Assembly: GCA_030430845.1 (NCBI GenBank)
Contig: JAUIKE010000002.1
Span: 1 to 64,000 of the forward strand
DNA: 64,000 nt
Reading direction: 5' to 3'
From: Bacteroidia bacterium
GTDB lineage: Bacteria; Bacteroidota; Bacteroidia; Chitinophagales; Saprospiraceae
Translations under genes and position numbers: made by a program
In this document: positions 35,765 to 45,558 of the stretch, piece after piece
How the letters are laid out: each line of letters opens with the position of its first letter
How positions within the stretch are numbered: position 1 is the stretch's first letter
Notes under the pieces: model-generated
What the model was told of the DNA's origin: nothing
Database searches by the model: none
What the model saw: only the letters and a program-made list of their open reading frames with translations

Positions 35765-36901
35765 TCAAACATTCACAGGAATCAGTTCTTTAAGTTTTGC
35801 CACCACTATATCCACTTCCTCCTTCGTATTATTATGAGAAAAAGAAAAACGAATGGTCTTTCTCGGCGAATCGCCCAATAGTTCACTCAACACATGCGAG
35901 CCTGCATCCGCCCCGGAACTGCAGGCGCTTCCCCCCGATACGCTGATCCCTGCAATATCCAAATTCAATAGCAACATATCCGATTTTTCCGAAGGAGGAA
36001 AAGAAACACTTAATACTTTATAATGAGTTCTGCCATCCCAGTCACCGTTAAATTGAATATCGTCCAATTCATTGGTCAATTGATCAATCATATACTGACG
36101 AAGTTCGCTGGTTTTTTTGCGCCTTTCTTCTAAATGCTCATAAGAGAGTTCCATCGCCTTGGCCAAGCCTAGAATACCCGCAATGTTTTCCGTACCGGCC
36201 CGCATATTTCGCTCCTGCGCGCCTCCTTCAATGAAGGGCTTGAGAATGTTGTCGCCATTAATATATATAAAACCGACGCCCTTGGGGCCATAGAATTTAT
36301 GGGCCGAACCGGTAAGGAAGCTAATCTTTGTGTTAGAAAGATCTATAGGGAAATAACCGATGGTCTGGGTCGTATCTGAATGAAACAGGGCCTTGTGCTC
36401 CTGACATATTTCACTGATCTCATACAGGTCGATCATCGTGCCGATCTCGTTATTGGCATGCATGAGAGAGACCAGCGTTTTTTTATCTGATTGCCCCAAC
36501 ATTTCCTTTAATTCGTTCGGATCAATACGTCCCTTTTCATCCTGAGAAAGCCAAACGATCTCAACAACGCCCTCTTTCTCCATCTTTTCCAGAGGATGGG
36601 TCACGGCATGATGCTCTGTCTTCGTGCTGATAATGCGTTGAACTCCAAGATCTTTCACGCTGCCCTTCAGGATCATATTGTTAGATTCGGTACCGCAGGA
36701 GGTAAAAAAGATCTCCCCAATGGAAGCTCCCAGGCAGTTAGCCACTGTTTTTCGAGCCTGCTCAACCGCTGCACGGGCCTTACGTCCTTCTGCATGAATG
36801 GAAGAAGGATTGCCAAAGTATTCCTGCAAAGCATTGGTCATTACTTCCAGCACTTCCGGAGCGACGGGTGTTGTGGCGGCATTATCAAAATATATTCTCA
36901 T
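35765..36901 (-). CDS. Cysteine desulfurase, NifS/IscS type
   Basis: The 378-residue PLP enzyme has the NifS/IscS motifs: YFDNAATTPV at the start, TKTEHHAV, MHANNEIGT, the PLP Lys in GSAHKFYGPKG and the persulfide Cys in GGSACSSGADAGSHVL. It removes sulfur from cysteine for Fe-S clusters or tRNA thiolation. The active-site loop is of the long IscS-like type. No iscU or suf gene is adjacent. Its ATG is only 15 bases from a long terminator hairpin at the end of the upstream gene, so its promoter or leader is unusually compact. Confidence 0.92.
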   Translation of the reverse strand: MRIYFDNAATTPVAPEVLEVMTNALQEYFGNPSSIHAEGRKARAAVEQARKTVANCLGASIGEIFFTSCGTESNNMILKGSVKDLGVQRIISTKTEHHAVTHPLEKMEKEGVVEIVWLSQDEKGRIDPNELKEMLGQSDKKTLVSLMHANNEIGTMIDLYEISEICQEHKALFHSDTTQTIGYFPIDLSNTKISFLTGSAHKFYGPKGVGFIYINGDNILKPFIEGGAQERNMRAGTENIAGILGLAKAMELSYEHLEERRKKTSELRQYMIDQLTNELDDIQFNGDWDGRTHYKVLSVSFPPSEKSDMLLLNLDIAGISVSGGSACSSGADAGSHVLSELLGDSPRKTIRFSFSHNNTKEEVDIVVAKLKELIPVNV

Positions 36902-36915
36902 AGAAAAAAAATTAT

Positions 36916-36958
36916 AGGGGTTGTGTAAAAAGTCCTTCGGACTTTTTACACAACCCCT
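36916..36958 (-). terminator. Long hairpin between two class-V aminotransferase genes
   Basis: A perfect 20-bp stem (36916-36935 with 36939-36958) capped by cTTCg follows the stop of the upstream gene. On the minus strand it runs into aattttttttct, then the next start codon. Its left arm begins aggggttgtgtaaaaagtcc, nearly identical to the end of the MITE-like element at 62710, suggesting the terminator derives from that element. Confidence 0.8.
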
Positions 36959-38467
36959 TTACTTAAGTTTCTTACTAAACCACTCCTCCACCAACTTTGG
37001 TTCAAAGCCAGGATCATTTTTGCAAACAAACTCATTGGTCTGGATCTGGTAATCGTACTCCTTGATCCATTCTTTGTGGTGGATGGAAAGTTCTTCAATG
37101 GCATCGAGTATGTATTCCATCTCTTCATCGGTCGTGATGGGATGGATGGACATGCGGATCCAGCCGGGCTTGTTGGTCAGCACACCTTTATTTATTTCAT
37201 CAGTAATACTTTTTGATCTTTTGGGATCTACGTGAAGCAGGTAATGGCCATAGGTTCCGGCACAAGAACAACCGCCCCTCACCTGAATACCATAACGATC
37301 ATTGAGTAATTTGACGCCCAAATTATAGTGTAATTCATCGATATAGAAGGAAATTACGCCCAGGCGTTCCCGATGCTGGTGAGCCAGTACGTGCAGATTG
37401 TCGAGTTTATCAAAGCGTGCCCAGATCTTGTCCAGAAGTTCGTGCTCCCGTTGGAGAATGTTGTCCACACCCATTTGTTCCTTGAGCTGGCAGCAGAGGG
37501 CCACTTTCATGGTTTGTAAAAAAGCGGGGGTGCCTCCGTCCTCACGAGCTTCAATCTCATCGATGTATTTGTGACCTCCCCAGGGATTGGTCCAGTCTAC
37601 TGTGCCGCCTCCAGGATTATCGGGTACTTTGTTTTTGTACAATTTGGGGTCAAAAACCAGGATACCGGTTGTAGCAGGGCCTCCCAGAAATTTATGAGGA
37701 GAGAAATAAATGGCGTCGAGATGCTGTAGTTCATTTTCCGGCCGCATATTGATGTCGATGTAGGGCGCTGAGCAAGCAAAATCTACGAAGCAAAGCCCTC
37801 CATTCTTGTGCATCATCTCGGCAACTTCATAATAAGGTGTGCGGATACCGGTTACATTCGAGCAGGAAGTAATCGCCGCTATTTTAATTTTCCGGTCTTT
37901 GTATTTTTCTAATAATTCAGTCAAATGCCCAAGGTCCATCAAGCCGTCTTCATTTGGCAGGATCACTTCAACAGTGGCCAGCGTTTCCAGCCAGGACGTC
38001 TGATTCGAGTGGTGTTCCATATGGCTGACGAAAACGACGGGGCGCTCTGTTTCCGACATTTTCACCATCTTGCGATGCTTTTCGTGCACCTTCAAGCCCA
38101 GAATTCGCTGAAACTTGTTGGCTACTCCGGTCATTCCTGAGTTAGAAGAAATCAAAACATCCTGATGACTGGCTCCCACGTGCTCTTTAATGATGTCCTT
38201 CGCTTTGTGGTAGGCCATTGTCATAGAAGAGCCGGTGACGGTTGTTTCTGTATGGGTATTTCCTACATAAGGCGCGATATCGTGGATCAGAAGATCCTCA
38301 ATCGGTTGGTACAATCGGCCGGAGGCCGTCCAATCAGCATAGATGATCTTTTTCTCGCCAAATGGCGTCGGAAAGGATTGATCAACACCAATGGTGTTTT
38401 TTCTGTATGGCGCAAAATATTGCTCCAGATTTGAATGTACAGATTTCTTTGGTACGGAAATATCCAT
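36959..38467 (-). CDS. Class-V aminotransferase-fold PLP enzyme, cysteine-desulfurase-like
   Basis: The 502-residue protein has the SufS/NifS fold: YADWTASGRLYQPIED, FVSHMEHHSNQTSWLE, FVDFACSAPYIDIN and the PLP Lys in YFSPHKFLGGP. A conserved Cys-rich loop, VRGGCSCAGTYGH, occupies the place of the persulfide loop. It is about 100 residues longer than SufS. Such proteins are annotated as class-V aminotransferases in Bacteroidota; real desulfurase activity is unproven. It lies directly upstream of a true NifS/IscS-type gene, separated by a terminator. Confidence 0.85.
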   Translation of the reverse strand: MDISVPKKSVHSNLEQYFAPYRKNTIGVDQSFPTPFGEKKIIYADWTASGRLYQPIEDLLIHDIAPYVGNTHTETTVTGSSMTMAYHKAKDIIKEHVGASHQDVLISSNSGMTGVANKFQRILGLKVHEKHRKMVKMSETERPVVFVSHMEHHSNQTSWLETLATVEVILPNEDGLMDLGHLTELLEKYKDRKIKIAAITSCSNVTGIRTPYYEVAEMMHKNGGLCFVDFACSAPYIDINMRPENELQHLDAIYFSPHKFLGGPATTGILVFDPKLYKNKVPDNPGGGTVDWTNPWGGHKYIDEIEAREDGGTPAFLQTMKVALCCQLKEQMGVDNILQREHELLDKIWARFDKLDNLHVLAHQHRERLGVISFYIDELHYNLGVKLLNDRYGIQVRGGCSCAGTYGHYLLHVDPKRSKSITDEINKGVLTNKPGWIRMSIHPITTDEEMEYILDAIEELSIHHKEWIKEYDYQIQTNEFVCKNDPGFEPKLVEEWFSKKLK

Positions 38468-38580
38468 ATGGTTTGAGCTTTTATTCGGGTAATCCGGTTT
38501 TAAGCAAAATTAGGAGAAATTAGCTAATTTTTTACAAGATAAGGATTCTGGGTTTTGAGTTCAGTGTTCCGTGTTACTTT

Positions 38581-39960
38581 TCAACTTAGGATATTAGCCA
38601 CTTTTGCTTTCATATTAGTCACCAACTGCTGAGCGTGCTCCGCTGAATTTCCTTCCGCATACACCCTGATGATCGGCTCGGTATTGGATTTTCTTAAATG
38701 GACCCAGCCATCTTCAAAGTCAATTTTCAGGCCGTCGATGGTATTGTAATCTTCTCCTTGGAACTGTTTTTCCAGATCCGACAAAACCTTTTCCAAATCA
38801 ATATCAGGGGTCAGGGAAATTTTGTCCTTAACCATGAAATACTCCGGATAAGTCGCTTTCAGGCCCGACATAGACAAGCCCGTCTTAGCCAGATGGGTCA
38901 AAAACAGCGCCACCCCGGCCAGTGCATCTCTTCCATAATGCAGATCAGGTACGATGATCCCTCCGTTCCCTTCTCCTCCAATCACCGCCTCCTGCTGTTT
39001 CATTTGATTGACCACATTTACTTCGCCTACCGCACTGGCGAAATATTGCCCTCCGTGCTTTTGAGTCACATCTCTTAAGGCTCTTGTAGAAGACAAATTG
39101 GAAACCGTATTCCCTTTTTTATGCCCTAGGATATAATCCGCCACAGCTACGAGGGTATATTCTTCACCAAACATCTGTCCGTCCTCGTTCACAAATGCCA
39201 GCCGATCCACATCCGGATCTACCACGATCCCCAGGTCGGCCTGCTCATTGACGACCGTTTCTGAGATCTCGGTTAAATGCTTGGCCAGGGGCTCAGGATT
39301 ATGGGCAAAATGGCCGTTGGGTTCTGCATTTAAGACAAGGTATTCGCAGCCAAGCTCGTCCAGCAAGGCCGGCAAAGCAATGGCGCCTGATGAATTGATG
39401 CCGTCTACGACTACCTTAAACTTCCGGTTTTTAACAAGCCCGGCATCTACCAAAGGATGAGCCAGAATAGCCTGAATGTGTTTTTTCAGATAGCTGTCAT
39501 CCTGTGTGTAGGTCCCGAGGGCATCCACAGGCGCATAAGCGATCTGCCCGTTTTTTAACAGATCCAAAAAAGCAGCTCCGTCCTTGGCTGAGATAAATTC
39601 TCCTTTGCTGTTGAGGAGTTTCAGGGCATTCCATTCTTTCGGGTTATGACTGGCCGTCAGGATGATACCGGCGCCGGCTGACTCCATGGGGACCGCCATT
39701 TCTACGGTGGGGGTCGTCGATAAGCCCAGATCCACTACATCGAAACCCATCGCCAATAAGGTTTGAATGACGAGTTGATTAACCATCGGGCCGGAAATAC
39801 GAGCATCCCGCCCGATGACAATTTTCTGATTAGCGCCTTCATTTTTGAGCCATTGAGCAAAGGCTGCGGTGCATTCTACAATATCCTGAGGAGTTAGGTT
39901 ACTGCCTTTTTCTCCTCCTATGGTTCCCCGAATACCTGAAATTGATTTGATTAGTGCCAA
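38581..39960 (-). CDS. glmM: Phosphoglucosamine mutase / phosphomannomutase family enzyme
   Basis: The 459-residue alpha-D-phosphohexomutase has the starting motif ALIKSISGIRGTIGG and the phosphoserine loop ILTASHNPKEWNALK. The metal loop DPDVDRLAFV, the sugar-binding GEGNGG and the phosphate-binding RKSNTEPIIRVYAEG are also present. It interconverts hexose or hexosamine 6- and 1-phosphates, probably for UDP-GlcNAc synthesis. The coding frame is open for 53 more codons upstream, but homology begins at the TTG at 39960, where other members have Met. A TTG start is the best reading. GlmM versus another hexomutase cannot be settled from sequence alone. Confidence 0.88.
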   Translation of the reverse strand: MALIKSISGIRGTIGGEKGSNLTPQDIVECTAAFAQWLKNEGANQKIVIGRDARISGPMVNQLVIQTLLAMGFDVVDLGLSTTPTVEMAVPMESAGAGIILTASHNPKEWNALKLLNSKGEFISAKDGAAFLDLLKNGQIAYAPVDALGTYTQDDSYLKKHIQAILAHPLVDAGLVKNRKFKVVVDGINSSGAIALPALLDELGCEYLVLNAEPNGHFAHNPEPLAKHLTEISETVVNEQADLGIVVDPDVDRLAFVNEDGQMFGEEYTLVAVADYILGHKKGNTVSNLSSTRALRDVTQKHGGQYFASAVGEVNVVNQMKQQEAVIGGEGNGGIIVPDLHYGRDALAGVALFLTHLAKTGLSMSGLKATYPEYFMVKDKISLTPDIDLEKVLSDLEKQFQGEDYNTIDGLKIDFEDGWVHLRKSNTEPIIRVYAEGNSAEHAQQLVTNMKAKVANILS

Positions 39961-40109
39961 GATGATGTGTTTTGTTGAAATGTGTCTTATCCGCCGGGAG
40001 CGGACAAGACATATTCCTTTATCAATTATTTCTTGCAAAGAAAACAAATTTGATACATTCCCAAAAGCATACCTTAGCGGATGAAGAAATTCTTTCCTAC
40101 TTTTGAACC

Positions 40110-40150
40110 CAGAACCCAAAACTCTAAACTCTGAACTCTAAACTCTGAAC
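40110..40150. repeat. Stuttering word repeat, aactctaaactctgaac type
   Basis: Four to five near-copies of an 11-base word (aaactctgaac/aactctaaact) precede the PAP2 gene. A shorter related tract lies at 51344-51362. It is a degenerate tandem without coding meaning. Confidence 0.6.
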
Positions 40151-40163
40151 CATTAACCAAAAT

Positions 40164-40742
40164 ATGAGCACACTGATCGAAATGGACCAATGGCTGTTTT
40201 CTCTGATCAACCAGGACTTGCACAATTCCGTGCTGGACTTCATTATGCCGTATTGGAGGAACAAGTATTTTTGGATTCCCCTTTATGTGGCCTTAGTCAG
40301 TTTTTTGATATATAAATTCAAAGCGAAAGGAGCCTATCTCATTATTGGGCTTTTGGCGACGGTGTCCGTGGCGGATAGCCTCAGCAGCCGGGTCGTTAAG
40401 CCTCAGGTACAGCGCATTCGTCCCTGCAATCAGGAAGCTATGCAGGAAGAGGTGAAACTGCTGGTTCGCTGCGGAACCGGCTACAGCTTTACTTCCTCAC
40501 ATGCTACCAATCATTTTGCCATTGCCGTATTTCTAATTCTTACCCTGGGGCAGATCTATCGAAAAATCAAATGGCCTTTACTGATATGGGCAGCTACGAT
40601 CGCGCTAGGTCAGGTATATGTAGGTGTCCATTTCCCCTTGGATATATTAGCAGGTGGTGTCTTAGGTTCTCTCATCGGATGGGGAGTGGCTGCTATTTAT
40701 CATAAAATCCCGGGAACTGGTTTAAAACCAAAAATTGCATAA
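40164..40742 (+). CDS. PAP2-superfamily phosphatase, membrane-bound
   Basis: The 192-residue protein has about five transmembrane helices and the three PAP2 motifs: KPQVQRIRP, SFTSSHATNH and GQVYVGVHFPLDI. This is the lipid phosphatase arrangement used on undecaprenyl pyrophosphate or phosphatidyl phosphates, with the active site at the outer face of the inner membrane. All catalytic residues are present. The long spacing between motifs 1 and 2 (an insert with two Cys) is a small peculiarity. It is monocistronic as far as can be seen. Confidence 0.9.
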   Translation: MSTLIEMDQWLFSLINQDLHNSVLDFIMPYWRNKYFWIPLYVALVSFLIYKFKAKGAYLIIGLLATVSVADSLSSRVVKPQVQRIRPCNQEAMQEEVKLLVRCGTGYSFTSSHATNHFAIAVFLILTLGQIYRKIKWPLLIWAATIALGQVYVGVHFPLDILAGGVLGSLIGWGVAAIYHKIPGTGLKPKIA

Positions 40743-41027
40743 CAGCAAAAATATTGAGTGTGCCGAGTATTGAGAAAATTTGATTTTCCCAAATAAGCAT
40801 TATCTTCACATATCTTTTAAATGTTAAATTTGGGTTTTCCTCGCCTAACAAGGCATTTTCAATAGTTGCTCAGATTCAACTCTTTAGAAAAAAAAGCTCG
40901 TCAGCCACCTTACTTTTCACCTAATATTCAGATAAAATTCTGTTAACAAAGACTTAATAGTCATCGAAATTTGATTAAATTGTCGGCGCATTCAAAATAT
41001 ATAAGGCAACGACCATAGATTAAACAT

Positions 41028-43856
41028 ATGAAATTTTTATTTCTACCCTCTGCACTAACATTAATTCTTTCTGTCGCATTATTAAGTCCTGCGCTGGGCC
41101 AAACAACTATCAAAGGGAAAGTACGGGATGCCGGTACCGGCGAAGGCCTTGTCAGTGCTAGTGTTATAGTTATTGGCACAACAGATGGAATGGTCACAGA
41201 CTATGACGGCAACTTTGAATTTACGACCCAACAGGCCCTTCCGTTTACTATAGAGATTTCTTATGTCGGGTATTTAACTCAGACTTTTGAAGTAACCGAC
41301 GCGAATCAAAATATCCGAATCGATCTGGCGGAAGATGCCATTACCACAGAAGTGGTGGAAGTAAAAGGTCGACGCATCTCAGAAAAACAGCAGCAGTCAG
41401 CCCTGACCATGGAATCCATGGATAACATCGCCATTAAAGAAACCCCGGCAGTGAACTTCTATGACGGCTTAGGCTCCTTAAAAGATGTGGATCTAACGGC
41501 CGCCAGTCTGGGCTTTAAGATCATTAACACTCGTGGGTTCAATAGTACCAGTCCGGTGCGGTCTCTGCAAATCATTGACGGTGTGGACAACCAGTCTCCC
41601 GGCCTAAACTTTTCTCTAGGTAATTTCCTGGGAGCTTCTGAGCTAGATGTCAACCGAGTCAACCTAATCGTAGGGGCCAGCTCTGCTTTTTACGGACCGA
41701 ACGCCTTTAATGGGGTGATCAGTATGGAAACCAAGAACCCTTTTTTGCATAAAGGCCTGAGTGCCATGGTGAAAGTGGGAGAAAGAAACCTACTCGAAAC
41801 AGGCTTTCGCTGGGCTAGTGCCAGTAAGAACAAGGACGGCTACGAAAATTTTGCCTACAAAATTAACTTCAGCTATTTCCGTGCAGACGACTGGGAGGCC
41901 ACCAATTACGATGATGTATTTGATACACCTACTGATGAAGGTAACCCAGGAGGCTTTGATGCGGTGAATATTTATGGTGATGAATACAACGCCTCTTTCG
42001 ATCTTTCAGGAGCACCACTTTCTAACCCTGGGATTGGAGCTTTCCACAGAAAAGGCTACCGCGAAATAGATTTAGTGGATTATAACTCTAACAATACCAA
42101 GGTTGGCGCAGCCTTCCATTTCCGTTTAAAACCGGAACTCGATCTTAGATCACCGGAATTCATCATTGCTTCTAATTATAGTAGAGGAACTACTGTTTAT
42201 CAGGGTGATAACCGGTTTAGCCTGCGTAATATTCAATTTTTCCAGCACAGGCTGGAATTACAAAAAAGAGATAATTACTTCATCCGGGCTTATGTAACAC
42301 ATGAAGATGCCGGCGACTCTTATGATCCGTATTTTACGGCTCTTTTATTGCAGAGAAACGCCAAGAGTGATGAACAATTCCTGCGTGATTACATCAATTA
42401 CTGGCAGTTGAATATTGTCCAGGAATTAAGGGGGCAAGAAGGATATCCTAAGCCGACTGATTATATCGGTCGCCCTGATGACTACCGGGCGGCTTTCAAT
42501 ACCTTCATCAACCAGCCGAACATTAACAGTAAGTTGTTCGAGTGGCATGCCGAAACGCAGGCAGCGGCTAACCTGGCGAACCCACGCGTAGTCGAAACCA
42601 TGGATTTCTTCGAAGTTGGGACAGCGAGGTTTGAACAGGAATTTAACCGGATCACAAGTAGCAAGTCCTTTGTGGACGGTGGTACCAAGTTCTTTGACCG
42701 CTCGGCTCTTGGACATGTTCATGGAGAAAAACAATTCAATGATATTCCAGCAGGCGGCTCTATCACGGATCTAGATTTACGAGTAGGAGCCAATGCCCGT
42801 TTGTATCTTCCTAATTCAGATGGGACAATCCTGTTAGACACCTTTGGCCGGGACATTACGAACTTTGAATATGGCTTGTACGGAGGGGGAACCATGGAAT
42901 TGAATAACCGCCTGAGGATCAGTGCTTCTTTGAGGGTGGATAAGAACCAAAATTTTGATTATCTGATTTCTCCGGCTGCTTCGCTGGTGTATGTACCCAC
43001 TCCTGATCAAACATTGAGAGCTTCTTTTTCATCAGCGATCCGAAATCCGACGCTAGCTGACCAGTACTTATTCTATAATGTAGGAAGGGCTATCTTAATT
43101 GGCAACCTCGATGGATTTCAGAATCTGTTAACCATTCCATCGCTGGTGGATTATTTGAATACTTTGGATGAAGACCTCTTGGAATATTTCGATGTAGATC
43201 CCATTCAACCTGAAAAAGTCAAAACATTTGAATTGGGCTATCGAGCTACGCTCGGACAATTATTCTTGGATGCTACCTATTACTACAGTTTTTACACCGA
43301 TTTTATTGGGTATAATTTGGGCGTTGATGCCACTTTCAGCCCTACAACGGGTTTCCCTTCCTCCATTCAGGCTTACCGTGTAGCAGCTAATGCACAGGAT
43401 CAGGTGACCACGCAAGGTTTTTCCATAGGAATGAACTATTACTTTGGCAATTATTACGTTTTCAACGGCAATTACTCCTGGAACAAACTTAATACGAATA
43501 CAGATGACCCCATCATTCCGGCCTTCAATACTCCGGAGCACAAATTTAATATTGGCTTAAGTGGCCGGGATATCCCCTTAAACTTAGGGATATTCACTTT
43601 GCGCAATTTTGGTTTTAACATCAATTATAAATGGATCGATACTTTTCTGTTTGAAGGTTCGCCGCAGTTTACGGGCATCATTCCTCAGTATGATCTTTTG
43701 GATGCGCAGATTAACTGGAAAGCTAACAAGATCAACACTACCTTTAAACTGGGTGCCTCCAATATCTTAAATAATGAAACTTTCCAAACCTACGGAGGGC
43801 CGACGATCGGTCGATTGGCCTATTTTTCAGCAACTTATGAATTTGCAAAACGATAA
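41028..43856 (+). CDS. TonB-dependent receptor with carboxypeptidase-regulatory N-terminal domain
   Basis: The 942-residue outer membrane protein has a signal peptide ending SPALGQ, then a carboxypeptidase-regulatory-like domain (about 26-105). A plug domain follows (about 130-240, with SLQIIDGVDNQSPGLNF and VGASSAFYGPNAFNGVI), then a barrel ending FAKR. It lacks the SusC signature and has no SusD partner, so it resembles siderophore or peptide receptors. Its last base is 74 bases before an exported hydrolase-like gene on the same strand, which suggests a functional pair. Confidence 0.92.
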   Translation: MKFLFLPSALTLILSVALLSPALGQTTIKGKVRDAGTGEGLVSASVIVIGTTDGMVTDYDGNFEFTTQQALPFTIEISYVGYLTQTFEVTDANQNIRIDLAEDAITTEVVEVKGRRISEKQQQSALTMESMDNIAIKETPAVNFYDGLGSLKDVDLTAASLGFKIINTRGFNSTSPVRSLQIIDGVDNQSPGLNFSLGNFLGASELDVNRVNLIVGASSAFYGPNAFNGVISMETKNPFLHKGLSAMVKVGERNLLETGFRWASASKNKDGYENFAYKINFSYFRADDWEATNYDDVFDTPTDEGNPGGFDAVNIYGDEYNASFDLSGAPLSNPGIGAFHRKGYREIDLVDYNSNNTKVGAAFHFRLKPELDLRSPEFIIASNYSRGTTVYQGDNRFSLRNIQFFQHRLELQKRDNYFIRAYVTHEDAGDSYDPYFTALLLQRNAKSDEQFLRDYINYWQLNIVQELRGQEGYPKPTDYIGRPDDYRAAFNTFINQPNINSKLFEWHAETQAAANLANPRVVETMDFFEVGTARFEQEFNRITSSKSFVDGGTKFFDRSALGHVHGEKQFNDIPAGGSITDLDLRVGANARLYLPNSDGTILLDTFGRDITNFEYGLYGGGTMELNNRLRISASLRVDKNQNFDYLISPAASLVYVPTPDQTLRASFSSAIRNPTLADQYLFYNVGRAILIGNLDGFQNLLTIPSLVDYLNTLDEDLLEYFDVDPIQPEKVKTFELGYRATLGQLFLDATYYYSFYTDFIGYNLGVDATFSPTTGFPSSIQAYRVAANAQDQVTTQGFSIGMNYYFGNYYVFNGNYSWNKLNTNTDDPIIPAFNTPEHKFNIGLSGRDIPLNLGIFTLRNFGFNINYKWIDTFLFEGSPQFTGIIPQYDLLDAQINWKANKINTTFKLGASNILNNETFQTYGGPTIGRLAYFSATYEFAKR

Positions 43857-43930
43857 AAAACACCTGCCAAAAAACTTGAATAGACATTTAATTTATTAAT
43901 CAATCAAACAAGTATTTAAAAACGTAAGGT

Positions 43931-45481
43931 ATGAAGCAACAATACTTATCCCTTATTTTCGCCCTCTTCCTTTCTAGCGGGCTGATGGCACAGACCAGGT
44001 ACCTGGAGGAGGTTTATACGGATGTCAATGTGGAATATGGCATCGAGTACGCCCAAAACATTTCAGTTCTTTTACAAGGTGTTGAATCTTTAAAACTAGA
44101 CGTTTACACCCCTGCAGGAGATGATGCAACCGAACGGCCACTTTTTCTTTATTTCCATACGGGAAGTTTTCTACCTCAGTATATCAACAATCAGATTACG
44201 GGTGGAAGAAAAGACTCTACAGTAGTAGAAATTTGTAAGCGATTAGCCAGAAGAGGCTTTGTGGCAGCTTCTGTCAGCTACCGTGCAGGCTGGCTGCCAA
44301 CTGCTCAGGACCAGGATACCAGAACCGGTACATTACTGCAGGCAGCTTATCGGGGTATTCAGGATATGAAAACCGCGGTTCGATTCTTCAGACAATCTGT
44401 GAAAAACGATGACAACCCTTATGGTATTGACACCACCAGAGTGGGCCTGATAGGACAAGGAACCGGTGGTTACATCGCTTTTGGTGCCTATTTGGATACC
44501 ATCACGGAAGCACATATCGATAAATTCATCGATTCCAGGACTCTGGACTATTACGTCCTGGAGGAAGTTCACGGTAATGTTCAAGGTACGAATCTGACTC
44601 AATTGAACCTACCTAACCATGTCGGTCATACGGATGATGTACAGTTTGTCATGGAATTCGGCGGTGCCATGGGAGACATCAGCTGGCTGAACGGAGAACC
44701 AGATCGCGAGCCCCCTGTTGTGGGCTTCCATACAAATATTGATCCATTCGCACCTTATGGTGACGGAGCAGTAATTGTACCGGTTACCAACCAGTTCGTC
44801 GTGAATGTATCCGGTCCTAGAACGGTGGTTCAAAAGGCAAATGATACCGGAGTTAATGCTGTATTTGAAGTGGCCAATCAGGAAAACACTCCTTTAAATG
44901 CCAAAGTTGAAGCTTATAGTAGTATTGTTTATGATACTACTGGATTAACTTTAGCAACTGAGAACTGCTATCCTTTCGTATTTTCTTCAGCTGCCTCCGG
45001 TCCCTGGGAATGGTGGGACTTTGATCAACTATCCGCTGAAATTGAAGACTTTAACGAAATTACCGGCGAAGACATAAGTGCCGCTACCCTGGATTTTACA
45101 GGTAAACTCACCAACCCGGATATGTCGAAAGAAAAGGCGATGAGATACATTGATACCATCATGAACTATACATTGCCAAGAGCCTACTACGGTATGGACC
45201 TGGCCAATATCAGCTCTGTGGATATCCTGGATGCCTCTAAAGTAGAACTGGAAATGTATCCGAACCCGGCTTCCGACTACGTCGTTTTCAGAACTGCTGA
45301 AGAAATGCCGATCAAAGACATCGCCATTTATAACATTGAAGGAAGGTTGATGCGCGTGGTCATGGACATCAACAACCATGCCTACGAATTCCAGCGAAAA
45401 AATCTCGCTCCGGGCATGTATGTAGTGAAAATGCGCTTCGATGAAGGCATATTGAGTAAAAAATTAGTCATTCGAGATTAA
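43931..45481 (+). CDS. T9SS-exported alpha/beta-hydrolase-fold protein with a changed nucleophile
   Basis: A signal peptide (1-20) precedes an esterase-like alpha/beta hydrolase domain (about 40-370). The nucleophile elbow reads GQGTGG with Gly177 where the catalytic Ser of GxSxG should be. The oxyanion region reads FHTGSF and not HGGG. It is probably a non-catalytic binding protein or uses another chemistry. The C-terminus (about 438-516) is a type A T9SS sorting domain beginning YPNPASDY and ending SKKLVIRD. The protein should thus reach the cell surface, where it could work with the TonB receptor encoded 74 bases upstream. Confidence 0.82.
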   Translation: MKQQYLSLIFALFLSSGLMAQTRYLEEVYTDVNVEYGIEYAQNISVLLQGVESLKLDVYTPAGDDATERPLFLYFHTGSFLPQYINNQITGGRKDSTVVEICKRLARRGFVAASVSYRAGWLPTAQDQDTRTGTLLQAAYRGIQDMKTAVRFFRQSVKNDDNPYGIDTTRVGLIGQGTGGYIAFGAYLDTITEAHIDKFIDSRTLDYYVLEEVHGNVQGTNLTQLNLPNHVGHTDDVQFVMEFGGAMGDISWLNGEPDREPPVVGFHTNIDPFAPYGDGAVIVPVTNQFVVNVSGPRTVVQKANDTGVNAVFEVANQENTPLNAKVEAYSSIVYDTTGLTLATENCYPFVFSSAASGPWEWWDFDQLSAEIEDFNEITGEDISAATLDFTGKLTNPDMSKEKAMRYIDTIMNYTLPRAYYGMDLANISSVDILDASKVELEMYPNPASDYVVFRTAEEMPIKDIAIYNIEGRLMRVVMDINNHAYEFQRKNLAPGMYVVKMRFDEGILSKKLVIRD

Positions 45482-45493
45482 TAATATTTTGAT

Positions 45494-45534
45494 AAAAAAA
45501 AGAGGTGTTTGCGCTGCAAACACCTCTTTTTTTT
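45494..45534 (+). terminator. Terminator after the T9SS hydrolase gene
   Basis: A 19-bp perfect stem (45494-45512 with 45516-45534) with loop gct and A8/T8 ends lies 12 bases after the stop codon. Confidence 0.85.
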
Positions 45535-45558
45535 ATTTTAGGAAAAAATACCGACAAA

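Noticed and set aside
45505-45558. Upstream start of the S9 peptidase
   Set aside because: It lies in the terminator of the previous gene and destroys the signal peptide.
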